Source of the DNA: CAWBAT01 sp963810905
GTDB lineage: Bacteria > Acidobacteriota > Terriglobia > Versatilivoradales > Versatilivoraceae
Direction: 5' to 3'
NCBI GenBank assembly: GCA_963810905.1
Contig: CAWEPG010000001.1
Location: forward strand, 248,001 to 312,000
Length of the DNA: 64,000 nt
Below, one piece after another: positions 17,063-26,271 of this stretch (the stretch's first letter is position 1; the number at the start of each line of letters is the position of its first letter). A model generated the notes under the pieces. It was not told the DNA's origin, made no database searches, and saw only the letters and a list, made by a program, of their open reading frames with translations. Both the position numbers and the translations under genes were made by a program.

Positions 17063-17849
17063 ATGTATGATTCACTCAAAGGGAAAATTGCTCTGGTAAC
17101 AGGGGCTGGTGGCGGAGTAGGGCGGGGATGCGCGGCGCGATTGGCTGCAGAAGGGGTCCGGGTCGTCATGATTGATATTGACGAGAAAGGGGGAAAGGAA
17201 ACCCTCACCAAGATTCAGAGCTGAGGGTGGAGAGGCAGCTTTTCTGTTGGCCGATGTCAGTCAGACCCAGCACTGTCAGATGGCTGTGCAAAAGACCGTG
17301 GAAATCTTCGGGGGCCTCGATATCCTGGTAAACAATGCCGGCATTTTCCCTCGGGCATATCTTGAGGAAACTACCGAAGAGTTTTATGACAATATGCTGG
17401 GCATCAACTTGAAAGGTCCATTTTTCTTATGCAAGTATGCGGTTCCGATCCTGCGAAGCCGCGGAGGGGGGAGTATTATCAACACAGGGTCAGTGCACGG
17501 CCTGGGAGGTGATTCCAGACTGGTCGCTTACGCGGTTTCTAAAGGCGGACTTTTGACGATGACGAAGAATCTTGCCGTCGGCCTCGCCAAAGACAAGATT
17601 CGTGTCAACTACATGATCCCTGGCTGGGTCCTCTCGGCAACCGAACGGCGAATTCGAAGAGAGATGGGCCAGGACGAAAACTGGTTGAAGGAAAGAGAGT
17701 CTCGCCTCCCCATGGGAAGATACCAGACTCCTCAGGATTCAGCAAACCTGGTAGCCTTCCTCGCCTCGGACGAATCAGCGATGATCACAGGGTGCGTCCT
17801 CAATGTGGATGCAGGGCATTCGGTCCGGTGCATCGGGGCCGATGAATGA
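17063..17849 (+). CDS. Short-chain dehydrogenase/reductase (one frame break)
   Basis: An NAD(P)-dependent oxidoreductase of about 261 residues. The N-terminal part from ATG 17063 has the Rossmann motif TGAGGGVGRG at 12-21 and ends prematurely in IQS-stop at about 17224. One base too many near 17214 explains this, and the protein continues as RAEGGEAAFLLADVSQ. NNAG, the catalytic GSVHG serine region and YAVSK (Tyr-xxx-Lys) are all present. The closing segment ITGCVLNVDAGHS is typical of the 3-oxoacyl-ACP reductase/glucose dehydrogenase-like group. Substrate unknown. Confidence 0.88.
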
Positions 17850-17963
17850 AGCATAGCTTGAATCTTGGAACCGCTATGTCGTGATAGCATCTCTTGTATT
17901 CTTTCTCGCGCTCTGCGTTTTTCTTGCCCCCGACTGTGACTTGAGAGCAAAGATAAAATAAAA

Positions 17964-17979
17964 AACCCTTATAAGGGTT
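17964..17979. promoter_or_regulatory. 16-bp perfect palindrome before the HNH-like gene
   Basis: AACCCTTATAAGGGTT is a perfect 16-bp palindrome, ending eight bases before the GTG of the next gene. Its right arm contains AAGGG, the only Shine-Dalgarno-like sequence for that start, so an RNA hairpin would hide the ribosome site. On the opposite strand it is followed by a T-rich run (ttttttatttta), so it could also act as a minus-strand terminator, but no minus-strand gene lies upstream. Confidence 0.5.
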
Positions 17980-17987
17980 CGCAGGAT

Positions 17988-18308
17988 GTGGTTCATGCAT
18001 CCGACAAAGGGAAACAAGACGTTCTCTTCACGAAGGTGAAAAGTAAGCCGTCGAAGGCAGAGCGGGAATTCCTTTTTAAGGAAATGGGTATTCCTAAAAA
18101 CAAGTGGAATGAATATGAGGCAGAATATCGGATGCCGATCTCGCTAGGTGGATCCAATACCTTTTCCAATATCGAAGCGATCCCGAAGTCAAAAGCCAAA
18201 TTGAAACACAAGGTTCAGAAGGACCTGGAAAAAAACTCCGTAAGAAGGAGATCAGTCTCTTCGAAGCCCAAACTAGAATTTTCAATTGGGAAAAAGATCC
18301 CATGGTGA
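17988..18308 (+). CDS. HNH-like protein with a degenerate metal motif
   Basis: A 106-residue basic protein. Residues 46-80 align by eye with the HNH block of phage-type nucleases, usually (E/D)xDHxxPLxLGGSNxxxNL: here EAEYRMPISLGGSNTFSNI, followed by a Lys-rich helix (KSKAKLKHKVQKDLEK) that matches the usual KDKxEN region. The first catalytic His is Tyr and the final His is absent, so nuclease activity is doubtful. The GTG start is uncertain because no good Shine-Dalgarno exists. It could be a DNA-binding relic. Confidence 0.58.
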   Translation: MVHASDKGKQDVLFTKVKSKPSKAEREFLFKEMGIPKNKWNEYEAEYRMPISLGGSNTFSNIEAIPKSKAKLKHKVQKDLEKNSVRRRSVSSKPKLEFSIGKKIPW

Positions 18309-18427
18309 AAGGGAAGTAGAAGGAACTGGGGTTAATTCAATTGGTTAGTAGGGAGGAAGGGTACTTGGGCATCCTGCGCCGAATGCTTCGTCCCTGCAGA
18401 TTGCACTCTTTAAGTATGGGGGAAAAG

Positions 18428-19351
18428 ATGCGAAAGTCTCATCGCATGGTTTGGCTGGTTGCCTTGACGCTTGGGTGTTCGGTACTTTTGAGCAGTGAGA
18501 CAAGGCCTCACGCTCCCTTGGCCAAAAGGATTTTCCGTAACGATCCATCAAAGTACCAACAGCTCGCAGGGGTTCATGGGGGAGCAGGGTCGATGGGGAT
18601 CATTCCCTTACTCAGCCATGAGGATTTCTACACCAATTTTCTTTTTCTGCATCGGGGACGATTAGCCCCCCGGTCCGGTATCGGCCATCACTTTCACAAC
18701 CAAATTGAAGAGATGTTTTTCATCTTCGATAACAAGGCGCAGTTTACCGTTGATGGCCGGACGTCTGAATTGAGTGGGCCGGCTTCGGCGCCTTGCCGGA
18801 TGGGCAGTTCTCACGCCATTTACAATCCGACGGATCAACCGACCGAATGGATGAATATTGCCGTTTCAACAGTCAAAGGCAGGTATGACGCATTTGACTT
18901 AGGCGATGATCGGGTTGGAGTGCCTCTGGATCCTAAACCGGTTTTCATCCATGCCCGTTTTGACCGGTCGCTCCTTAAAGAGGTTGTGGCGATGAATGGG
19001 GGGAAAGGGAGCGTGCGTTATCGAAGAGCGCTAGGACCCGAAGTGTTCCGCACCAATTGGGGGTACGTCGATCATCTGGTGCTCCCACCTCAAACGTCTC
19101 TCGGGTACCACCGCCATGATGGGGTTGAGGAAGTCTTCTACATCATTTCTGGGGACGGTAGCGTGACGCTAGATGGAGAAGTCGAGAAGCTCTCCAAAGG
19201 AGATGGTTTTGCCGTCTGTCTGGGTGAAGCGCACGGAGTTTCCAACCCAGGACAACAGGATCTGGAAATCCTGATCATTGGTGTTGCTTTGGAGAAGGGG
19301 AAATTTGATTTCACAAACCTGTCTAACGACTTGGAAGGTTCTGGGAAATAG
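18428..19351 (+). CDS. Secreted bicupin protein
   Basis: About 307 residues. I start at ATG 18428, five bases after GGGGGA, giving the signal peptide MRKSHRMVWLVALTLG with cleavage near SSE. Two cupin domains follow. The first has GIGHHFHNQIEEMFFI, and the second LGYHRHDGVEEVFYI and the second-cupin motif GEAHGVSN, so metal ligands (HxH...E and a distal His) look present in both. Oxalate decarboxylases and related oxidoreductases are bicupins, but nothing fixes the substrate. The gene is alone on this strand. Confidence 0.85.
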   Translation: MRKSHRMVWLVALTLGCSVLLSSETRPHAPLAKRIFRNDPSKYQQLAGVHGGAGSMGIIPLLSHEDFYTNFLFLHRGRLAPRSGIGHHFHNQIEEMFFIFDNKAQFTVDGRTSELSGPASAPCRMGSSHAIYNPTDQPTEWMNIAVSTVKGRYDAFDLGDDRVGVPLDPKPVFIHARFDRSLLKEVVAMNGGKGSVRYRRALGPEVFRTNWGYVDHLVLPPQTSLGYHRHDGVEEVFYIISGDGSVTLDGEVEKLSKGDGFAVCLGEAHGVSNPGQQDLEILIIGVALEKGKFDFTNLSNDLEGSGK

Positions 19352-19678
19352 ATTGAATTTGGAGGGATCGACGTTTCTGCGGAAGTATTCGCCTCCTTCA
19401 GTCCTGGCTTTCATCATGTAAAATTTGACACGCTCAATGACTTGTCGCCTGCTCTTGGCGACTGCCAAGAAAAGCAACGGGGAAAGTATCGCCGCGGCGT
19501 GAAGAATCATCCTGGGTTGAGATTATCTTCCAAACGGAGGACGATCTAGGATTTGCAACCCTCATGGTAGACCCACGCATTTTTTGACTGCCCCGGCGTT
19601 ACAGGATGAAGTCCCAACGGCGCACGTGTGGGATCATCCGAATTGTCGTAGATGCAGTTTTGCTCAATCAACCTTCGT
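19352..19678. other. Intergenic region without a convincing gene
   Basis: Between the convergent bicupin and secretin genes. I see no coding signal on either strand that beats background, no clear terminator and no repeat. A minus-strand open frame here (to 19510) mostly antisenses the bicupin gene. Confidence 0.4.
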
Positions 19679-21620
19679 TTATTTTTTCTTCGGTTTTGGC
19701 CCCAGGAGGTTCAATTCGAGGTCTGCGCCGACGAGGTCCTGCCCGCTGACGTTGCGGTAGAGTTCACTGTTTTCCATCATGAAGAAGTGTGAAGCGAAGC
19801 GGTTGGGGGCAACTTGGTCCCAGTCGGGGTAGCGTTCACGGTAACGCTGCATGTCCTCCGGCGTACCTTGCTTCGCCTGGAGGAAGGCGCGGCGTTTTTC
19901 GACGAACTCCGCAAGGGCCTTCCGGTTCTGCTCGTCCCAGAAGGCCGGATCGCGGGGCGTCAGGAGGATGACCACAGAGTTATCGCTCATGGTGGTTGAT
20001 CTTCTGCGAAAAGAGGTACTTGAGGATTGGGACGTACATGAGGCCAGGAACACCAGAACGACTCGTGCGGCTTTCACGCTGGCTGAGGCCGCTCAGGATC
20101 AGGGTCTGGTCGAGGCCGACGACGGCTTGACTCGTGACCTGGACCTTGTCGAAGGTCACTTGGTCTTGCGCAGTTGTTGCGGTGTCCAGCAGGGCGAGGA
20201 CACTCAAACGACCGGCCTCGACTGTGATGTGGACGCGCGGGGTGCCCTCCTCGCCCGGAGTGCGCAGCAGAGTCGGGGTGACCGCGAGCGTCGTCCCGAA
20301 CGAGAAGGGTTTGATGTCGCCGCTGTTAAGCCCGGAAACCTTGAAAACGATCTCACCGCCGACGATGAAACGTAGCGGGAGTCCCGCTCAACGTGGTCAG
20401 GTGCGGCCGAGCGAGGACCGCCACCCGATTAGTCGACGCGTTTGCGATGTTGACGCTGTAGTCGACGGCCGCAACGAAGAGCCAGCCATGTTGGGCGAGG
20501 TTGATCAATTGCCCGGTCGTGCCTGGCGCCGCGAGGCCGACCCCGTTGGCGTTTCCGTTAGCGAAGTACGTAAAGTTCGTCTGCACTAATTTCAGAAAGT
20601 TGAACCCCACGCTAGTCTGGTCCAGCCTGATCAGGGTAAAAATGATCCCGTCGACCTCGATCATACGCTGGGTGTCCCCGACGTCGTCGGTCGTCAGGTC
20701 GAGGACATCCGACCGTCCGGCGAGGATTTTGCCCAGCATCTCCTTCTCCTTCGGGCTGCTCGTCCAACCGACGAGGGTGAGCCGGCCGCCGCGCCGTTCG
20801 ACCGTTACATGGGACAAGTCACGAAGAAGCTCACGGAGAGCATTGACCTCTTGGTCCGGGCGGGCCTCTGCCTTCGGCGCATGGATGGTACGGTCGGCGG
20901 GGCCGGCAAGGGCGGGCCGACCGTTGCGTTGGCGAGAGGCCAGGTGGGGAGTAGCGTGATCGGCTCTACGGTAGGCAACGCAGTCTGGGCCAACCCGAGT
21001 GCCTCAAGACGTTTCCGGTAGGCAGTTGCCGTCTCGTGGAGGCCCGCGCCCTCGGCGAGGACTGCCAGGTTCTTAAGGGCAATGGCATTCGACGGGTCGC
21101 GGCGAAGCACCTCCTCGTAGGTGCCGATGGCCAACTCGGGGAGGCCGGTCAGGTAGTAAGCCTTTGCAAGATTGTTGTAAGACGGGACGTGACTGGGGCG
21201 GATCGAAACAGCATTCTCGAGCAGGCGGGAGGCCAGGAGCGCTTCTCCCCGCCAGAGCAGCATCGTTCCCAGGTTGTAGAGCGCCTCAGCGTTTGTAGGA
21301 TCGAGCGTTAACGCTCGCTGAAACCCCACGATCGCCTGGTCGTTCTCCCCTTGCAGCGCGAGCAAGCTGGCCAGCAGGAAGTGCGCTGCCGCATCGAGCG
21401 GGTTGTCTTGGATTGCAAGCTTCGCCTCGAGTCTGGCGTTATCCGTGTCGCCTCTCGTGAGGGCATCCCGAGCGGCCTGATAGTGCTTCTCCGGTGGCTG
21501 CGGTTTCGACGGCTGCACCTGGGCGCTCGCGGGCATGGAGCCTATGGCCAGCAGAGCGATGGCCGTGAAGAGAGCAATACCCTTCGACAGGTGAGATTTT
21601 CCCCTGAAGTGTTCTGCCAT
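19679..21620 (-). CDS. TPR-secretin fusion protein (three frame breaks)
   Basis: An outer-membrane pore protein of the type II/III secretion or pilus secretin family. From 21620: a signal peptide (IALLAIGSMPASAQ), about five TPRs to residue 220, a Pro-rich linker, then after a frame change near 20880 a short ring-building domain (VNALRELLRDLSHVTVERRGGRLTLVGW, split here as 20881-20760). The secretin core follows, with RPHLTTLSGTPATF, a shift near 20370 into VGGEIVFKVSG, then LDQTLILSGLSQRES and VPILKYLF, and a last shift near 19993 into SVVILLTPRD. The order matches PilQ/GspD/CpaC-type secretins. Base composition is richer than neighbours (38 of 60 are G/C in 20401-20460). It could be transferred DNA. 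No other secretion genes lie beside it. Confidence 0.85.
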
Positions 21621-21840
21621 TGGTGCTTTCCTCAGTTTAGGAGAAGACCTTACTAATACAAACTTGAAAAGTAAAGTGACACCTTGTCCTTCGAGATAAA
21701 CAGCGGCTTGTCAGTCAAGACTCAATGAGATCCGGCTTGTGGACTTTAGGAAAGTAGTCGTTAGGCGGGATCTGGCCGTCGCACTTCGAACCGAAAAGCG
21801 CTCTTATAAATTAAGGAATTTAAGTCGAATGAGTTCTAGC

Positions 21841-22305
21841 TTAAGATTTTTTTCGGTACTCCTTCAGAAAGCCTTCGAACATGACACGATGGGCTTCTTC
21901 CGAGGAAAGCAATCGAATGCAGAGATCCTGAGTGACGTAATCCTCACCCTCACACAGGCGAATGATCTTGTTGTATTGTGCGACGGCGCCCTCCTCTGCT
22001 TTAATGACTCCTACGATCACGCTGATCACATCGGTTGTGTCGTTAGGGGGTTGCAATGCGACCTGGCCGAATCTTAGTTTCAGTGATCCGGGTACCGATC
22101 CCCCCAGCTGCTTAATTCGATCACCGAGTTGTTTCGCATGCATCAATTCCTCTGTGATATCTGCCGCTAAAGCTTTTTTAATTTCCTCTGCACGGACCCC
22201 ATCCAGGTTGATCGAGTTCGAAAGATAGTTAGTCACTGTCTCCAATTCCATGCTGTAAGATTTCAAAAGTTCCTCAACGATATTCTTTCGTGTGGGCTTT
22301 GCCAT
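21841..22305 (-). CDS. Ferritin-like (bacterioferritin/Dps-type) protein
   Basis: A 154-residue four-helix protein. Start at MAKPTRKN (22305), nine bases after GGAGG. A longer frame extends upstream but lacks support. Helices carry YSMELETVTNYLSN, ITEELMHAKQLGDRI, IKAEEGAVAQYNKII and LLSSEEAHRVMFEGFLKEY. The ExxH pair in the second helix (EELMH) and the E/ExxH in the fourth (EEAHR) are di-iron ligands, so iron oxidation or storage is plausible. The family is the ferritin-like superfamily; exact subclass uncertain. Confidence 0.87.
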   Translation of the reverse strand: MAKPTRKNIVEELLKSYSMELETVTNYLSNSINLDGVRAEEIKKALAADITEELMHAKQLGDRIKQLGGSVPGSLKLRFGQVALQPPNDTTDVISVIVGVIKAEEGAVAQYNKIIRLCEGEDYVTQDLCIRLLSSEEAHRVMFEGFLKEYRKKS

Positions 22306-22863
22306 GGCGAGAATCCTCCTATGAAATGTTTCGAAAGATGAGTGATAAAGTCTGAGTACCGGTACATCACTGGCAGAGGGAAGTCGGGCATTTGTCCGTG
22401 CACAACGTCCTCCAACCACCGCGATTCTAGTGATTTCAGAACGCAATTACAATGTTTACCTATTGAGCCATGGAAGGGGAATTGTCCTTTTTCGGAATTA
22501 CTGCGGTTGGGGCAATTTGAACAGATGAGGAAATCAGGCGATTTGCTGGATATCATAATTATGGTCACGAATACTCTTTGATCAACAGCTTCAGCCAAAC
22601 TGCCCTTACACCCCTGAAGGTAAGAAGAAATAGCGCCGGGTTGGTGGACCCGGCCTACAAAATATGGGCAAGTCTCTAAGATTGTAGGCCACGTGCCCTC
22701 ACACGGCGCTCTCAAATTCTTTCACATCACCCCTCAAGCTGGGTTGGGATTGAAGTTATCCGCGTCATTGGAGAGGAGTGAATACTTGATGGGCCTTAAT
22801 GGTGAGGGAGATTCTTGTGGGAATTGCTGAAAGGAGAAATAGAATTATGAGCTTTGAAGAGCG
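22306..22863. other. Intergenic region, no gene seen
   Basis: About 560 bases upstream of the ferritin-like gene and downstream of the tandem helical genes. It must hold the ferritin promoter, but I could not pick convincing -35/-10 elements. A tiny reading frame after AAAGGAG near 22845 ends after six codons and is not called. Confidence 0.4.
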
Positions 22864-23268
22864 TTAGTTTCCATTATCCGATTCTTCGTGTCTAAGGAGG
22901 AAGGGGCCCTCATGGTCCTGGGACCCTTGAGTGGCTTTGTTTTGGCTCTCCCCCGCCAGGTCACTTTCCATTCGGCGACCTAGATAGTACGCAAACCACT
23001 GGCTGCCTTTAGTGCATACTTTTTCAATCCCCTGCAGGTTGGCAGTCATCTTTGTCTCAAATTCCTTCAGCGATTTCTCGAGCAAGTCCCCGAGGGCTCT
23101 ATCGAGATAATTGGACTTTGCCACAGGTTCGTAAGTGTTCTTCAATTCCTCGAAGGCTTCTCGGATGTGCTGGGAAAAGGAATTTCCCAAGCGAATAAAA
23201 TCTTCACATCCTTGAAGAAACTTCTGAATCTCTTCGTCGGAAATTCGCTGACTCATATTCGTGACCAT
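22864..23268 (-). CDS. Unrecognised helical protein, paralogue B of a tandem pair
   Basis: A 134-residue protein with no signal peptide or membrane segment, predicted almost wholly alpha-helical to residue about 95, with a charged disordered tail. It aligns without large gaps to the next gene: LGNSFSQHIREAFEELK here against TGLLFSQNIDTALHEFK there, and ICTEGGQWYSFYLGT there against VCTKGSQWFAYYLGR here. The two genes are ten bases apart and must be a duplication. The helical pattern and size recall phasins and other granule or surface-binding proteins, but I cannot assign a family. The ATG at 23256 (MSQRISDEE) is an alternative start. Confidence 0.75.
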   Translation of the reverse strand: MVTNMSQRISDEEIQKFLQGCEDFIRLGNSFSQHIREAFEELKNTYEPVAKSNYLDRALGDLLEKSLKEFETKMTANLQGIEKVCTKGSQWFAYYLGRRMESDLAGESQNKATQGSQDHEGPFLLRHEESDNGN

Positions 23269-23278
23269 TCCTCACTCA

Positions 23279-23659
23279 TCAAGTCGCCGCCTGAGACTTT
23301 GTTCTTTCAGTCATCGCTTCCTGTACCTTTTTCGGAGGAGAAGCAACCCGGCCCAGGGCCGTTCCCAGATAAAAAGAGTACCACTGCCCACCCTCGGTGC
23401 AGATGTTATTGATCCCATCGAGATTCGTTAGGACTTTCCTCTCAAGACTCTCGAACGATCGCACCATCATTTCGGCAACTGCCGTCGCCAAGAAATGAGT
23501 TTTCAGAGATAGCTCAAGAGCGGCCTTGAATTCATGCAGAGCGGTATCAATATTCTGGGAGAACAAGAGACCCGTTTGCATGAGGTCATTACTGATCTGT
23601 AAAAGCTTATTGACGTCTTCTTCCTTTAGGCGGAGATGCTGACTCTTGCTGTCACTCAT
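23279..23659 (-). CDS. Unrecognised helical protein, paralogue A of a tandem pair
   Basis: A 126-residue helical protein, first gene of the pair. Shared landmarks with its neighbour are an N-terminal EEDVNKLLQISNDL helix (EEIQKFLQGCEDF in B), the FSQ motif, and the C-terminal WYSFYLG motif preceded by ICTEGG. The invariant Cys and Trp suggest a conserved contact site. No catalytic motif and no signal peptide. Two genes downstream lies a ferritin-like gene, and a PilZ membrane gene lies upstream on the same strand. Function unknown. Confidence 0.77.
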   Translation of the reverse strand: MSDSKSQHLRLKEEDVNKLLQISNDLMQTGLLFSQNIDTALHEFKAALELSLKTHFLATAVAEMMVRSFESLERKVLTNLDGINNICTEGGQWYSFYLGTALGRVASPPKKVQEAMTERTKSQAAT

Positions 23660-23973
23660 TGGGAATGCTCCGAGAAAAATTTTTTAGAGTTTATCTGATT
23701 CTACTGGGGAAAGACAGCCAAAAAGGACATGCTTGCTATCCTGTTTACTGAATAGCATCCATCCTTCCAATCTAGCTTTCACTGCTTTCCTGAAAATATC
23801 CACCCCCTTGCTTTTGGATGGGAAATGCGGCAAGTCCCTCCATCTTTACAAGCGAATGCCCAATAAAGCTTCAAAAGTTGGGTAAAGTCGTAATTATATC
23901 AATGAACCCAAGTACTTAGAGAGCAATTCCTCTACAAGGAGTCCATCGGTTAAGGGGTTGAGTGAGTTGTGAG
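23660..23973. other. Intergenic region, no gene seen
   Basis: About 310 bases between the tandem helical genes and the PilZ membrane gene, all read from the minus strand. It probably contains the tandem pair's promoter; AT-rich stretches near 23680 are candidates but no clear pair of hexamers was found. Confidence 0.35.
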
Positions 23974-24546
23974 TTAGGAATTAAATTTCTTCAAAGGTGT
24001 CAAAAGCTCCATCCCAACCAAGCGTTCGTCATGGTTTCCGGTCTCACGTGCCCAAACCACTCGGCCGGAATTCCTCGATTTTCCTTCAAAGTCAAGGGAT
24101 AGGATACTCCCGGGTTTCAGTAACCGAGACATAATGAGACAGGCGCCACGCTGACTGACGTTTTTAGTCATCGTAATCTCTTCAAATTGAAGGTTATCAG
24201 CGTCAAAACCACGAATCGATGTGATGATTTGGAGATTGTGTCGAGTCGCTTCCGTCTGCCTTGATTCGATGGCCGTACGATAGGCATCATAGATCGAAAT
24301 TCCCCAGACCGCCAAAGGGAAGAGGGTCAATATAGAGCTGGTGAATCCACGATCGCCGAGACTTGGGCTGGCCGAGACAATGAGCCGCAGAGCCACCACA
24401 AAGTTAAAGAGGCAAATCAGCAAGGTTCCTTTTAGATAGGCCTTGCTCTGTAACTGGCCTAGTCCAGGAAAGAGCAAAGAGAAGAGGGCGGCCTTCTTTC
24501 CAAACTTAGAGTAGTAACCTAAGTTTTGCGGATACCTTTTTGACAT
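23974..24546 (-). CDS. Membrane-anchored PilZ-like protein
   Basis: A 190-residue protein. Residues 15-95 form three hydrophobic segments, the first with FPGLGQLQSKAYLKG, a motif found in small membrane proteins of the TM2/DUF5683 type. After a cytoplasmic linker the C-terminal 90 residues look like PilZ: MTKNVSQRGACLI gives the NxSxxG element, and the closing strand reads RLVGMELL. No RxxxR motif, so c-di-GMP binding is uncertain. Likely a membrane-tethered sensor. Divergent from the MFS gene. Confidence 0.78.
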   Translation of the reverse strand: MSKRYPQNLGYYSKFGKKAALFSLLFPGLGQLQSKAYLKGTLLICLFNFVVALRLIVSASPSLGDRGFTSSILTLFPLAVWGISIYDAYRTAIESRQTEATRHNLQIITSIRGFDADNLQFEEITMTKNVSQRGACLIMSRLLKPGSILSLDFEGKSRNSGRVVWARETGNHDERLVGMELLTPLKKFNS

Positions 24547-24801
24547 GCTTTTCCCCTCAAAAATCGCTGCTACTCCTATCGGCGGAACGACAAGGAGCTT
24601 TAATGTTCGACAAGAGATGTAGGCAGAACACCCTCGGAGCGTGCCTTAAAGCCAAAAGGGAGTCCTTTCTAACGAAGCCGTTTATCTTTATTTTCGATAT
24701 TCTTATTGACTGGCTTTCAAAGAGCAACCTAGAATCCAAGGGTTCGAACCAGTGGACAACTATTCCTGATAAATCAGAACATCAAAAGGGTAACGGCTCT
24801 T

Positions 24802-26127
24802 ATGTCTAAGCACCTGTCTGTACCCAAAGACGCCGAAGTGGGAGCGCCTACTCGAACTCGCTATTGGGTAATCGTTTTTGCAGTGACTCTCGCGATCGTA
24901 ACTTATATCGATCGAGTGTGTATTTCGCAAGCGGCGCCCGCAATGATGCGCGATTTGCATCTGAGCAAGATTGAGATGGGTTATGCGCTTTCAGCATTCA
25001 TCTGGGCCTATGCGCTTTTTGAGATTCCCGGAGGATGGCTTGGGGATTGGATAGGTCCCCGAAAAGTGTTGATGCGAGTAGTGATTTGGTGGTCGTTCTT
25101 TACAGCAGCGACTGGTTGGGCGTGGAATCATACTTCCCTTGTCATTACGCGCGCATTGTTTGGGGCAGGGGAGGCTGGTTGTTATCCGAACCTTACCAAG
25201 GCGTTTACAATCTGGCTGCCTTCGGATGAACGCGTACGAGCTCAAGGCATCTTGTGGATGAGTTCACGTTGGGGAGGAGCTTTTACCCCAATTCTCGTCG
25301 TGTGGATTTTTCACTACCTCACATGGCGTCAAACATTTGAATTTTTTGGGCTTATTGGCATTGTCTGGGCCGTGATCTTCTTTTTGTGGTTTCGAGACAA
25401 TCCAAAGGATCACAAGGGCGTCAATGCAGGGGAGCTGGCCTTGTTGAAGGGGGCGGAGATGAACGCCTCCGGCCATGGCGATGTCCCTTGGAGAAAGATG
25501 CTAACGTCACGGAGCATTTGGCTGCTATGGCTGCAATATGCAGCGGCAAGTTATCCGTGGTATTTCTACATAACCTGGTTGCCGACTTACCTCAAAGAGT
25601 CTTATCATCTGGAGCCGCAAAAGGCTGCTATTTTGGCCGGACTTCCCCTCTTCTTTGGAGGGATTGGTTGCTTCTTTTCTGGTTGGATCTCACCTCGTTT
25701 GACTCCCGTGTTTGGAAGCGTAGCCAGGACGCGGCGCATTATGGGCACCACCGCCTGTATTGGCGCCTCCACGATGCTCTTAACGTCCAGTCAGTTGAAG
25801 GACCCCATCTGGGCCGCCATCCTCATGGGCTTGGCCAGTTTCTCCAATGATCTCATGATGCCTGGAGCCTGGGGGGCGTGTATGGATGTCGGTGGAAAAT
25901 ACGCCGGAACACTTTCTGGGTCAATGAATATGATGGGAAATTTGGGAGGCGCCTTAGGGCCAGTCACCACGGGTTACATCTTGCAAGCAACCCAGGATTG
26001 GTCGATTCCTTTTTACCTTGGTTCAGGAATCTATTTGATTGGAGCCGTTGCGTGGATGTTTATTGACCCCGTGACGCCGCTCGAAAGAATCAAGTCGCCA
26101 GAACTTCAGGTCAATCTGCAAGTTTAG
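24802..26127 (+). CDS. MFS transporter, anion:cation symporter (ACS) type
   Basis: A 441-residue inner-membrane transporter with about twelve hydrophobic helices. YIDRVCISQAAPAM in the first helix region, GYALSAFIWAYALFEIPGG in helix two and GDWIGPRKVL in the 2-3 loop are signatures of the ACS family, which imports hexuronates, glucarate, galactonate or similar sugar acids with protons. The second half is intact. Substrate cannot be fixed, but a sugar acid is the best guess, which would fit the YjhG-type dehydratase at 52.4 kb. No operon partner is adjacent. Confidence 0.9.
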   Translation: MSKHLSVPKDAEVGAPTRTRYWVIVFAVTLAIVTYIDRVCISQAAPAMMRDLHLSKIEMGYALSAFIWAYALFEIPGGWLGDWIGPRKVLMRVVIWWSFFTAATGWAWNHTSLVITRALFGAGEAGCYPNLTKAFTIWLPSDERVRAQGILWMSSRWGGAFTPILVVWIFHYLTWRQTFEFFGLIGIVWAVIFFLWFRDNPKDHKGVNAGELALLKGAEMNASGHGDVPWRKMLTSRSIWLLWLQYAAASYPWYFYITWLPTYLKESYHLEPQKAAILAGLPLFFGGIGCFFSGWISPRLTPVFGSVARTRRIMGTTACIGASTMLLTSSQLKDPIWAAILMGLASFSNDLMMPGAWGACMDVGGKYAGTLSGSMNMMGNLGGALGPVTTGYILQATQDWSIPFYLGSGIYLIGAVAWMFIDPVTPLERIKSPELQVNLQV

Positions 26128-26204
26128 TCGGCCTTTTCCTCAGACTTTCGCGCTGATTTCCTGAGACTTCAGTACCATGACCCGCGCATTAAAGGCACTA
26201 ATTT

Positions 26205-26245
26205 AGCCTGGCCCTTGCCCAACCGGTTACAGAAGATGCCAGGCT
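26205..26245. terminator. Hairpin between convergent transporters
   Basis: AGCCTGGC (26205-26212) pairs perfectly with GCCAGGCT (26238-26245) across a 25-base loop, in the 144-base gap where the MFS and symporter genes converge. There is no U-run, so it may be a mRNA end barrier more than an intrinsic terminator. Confidence 0.35.
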
Positions 26246-26271
26246 TAGGGTTCCATGCTGCAACTGAATGT

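Noticed and set aside
22840..22868. Shine-Dalgarno AAAGGAG before a short ATG frame
   Set aside because: The frame ends after six codons (MSFEER) inside the 3' end of the opposite gene and has no conserved continuation.
24738..24756. GGTTCGAACC resembles a tRNA T-arm
   Set aside because: No acceptor stem, D-arm or anticodon arm pairs with it at the right distances; the match is a short palindrome.
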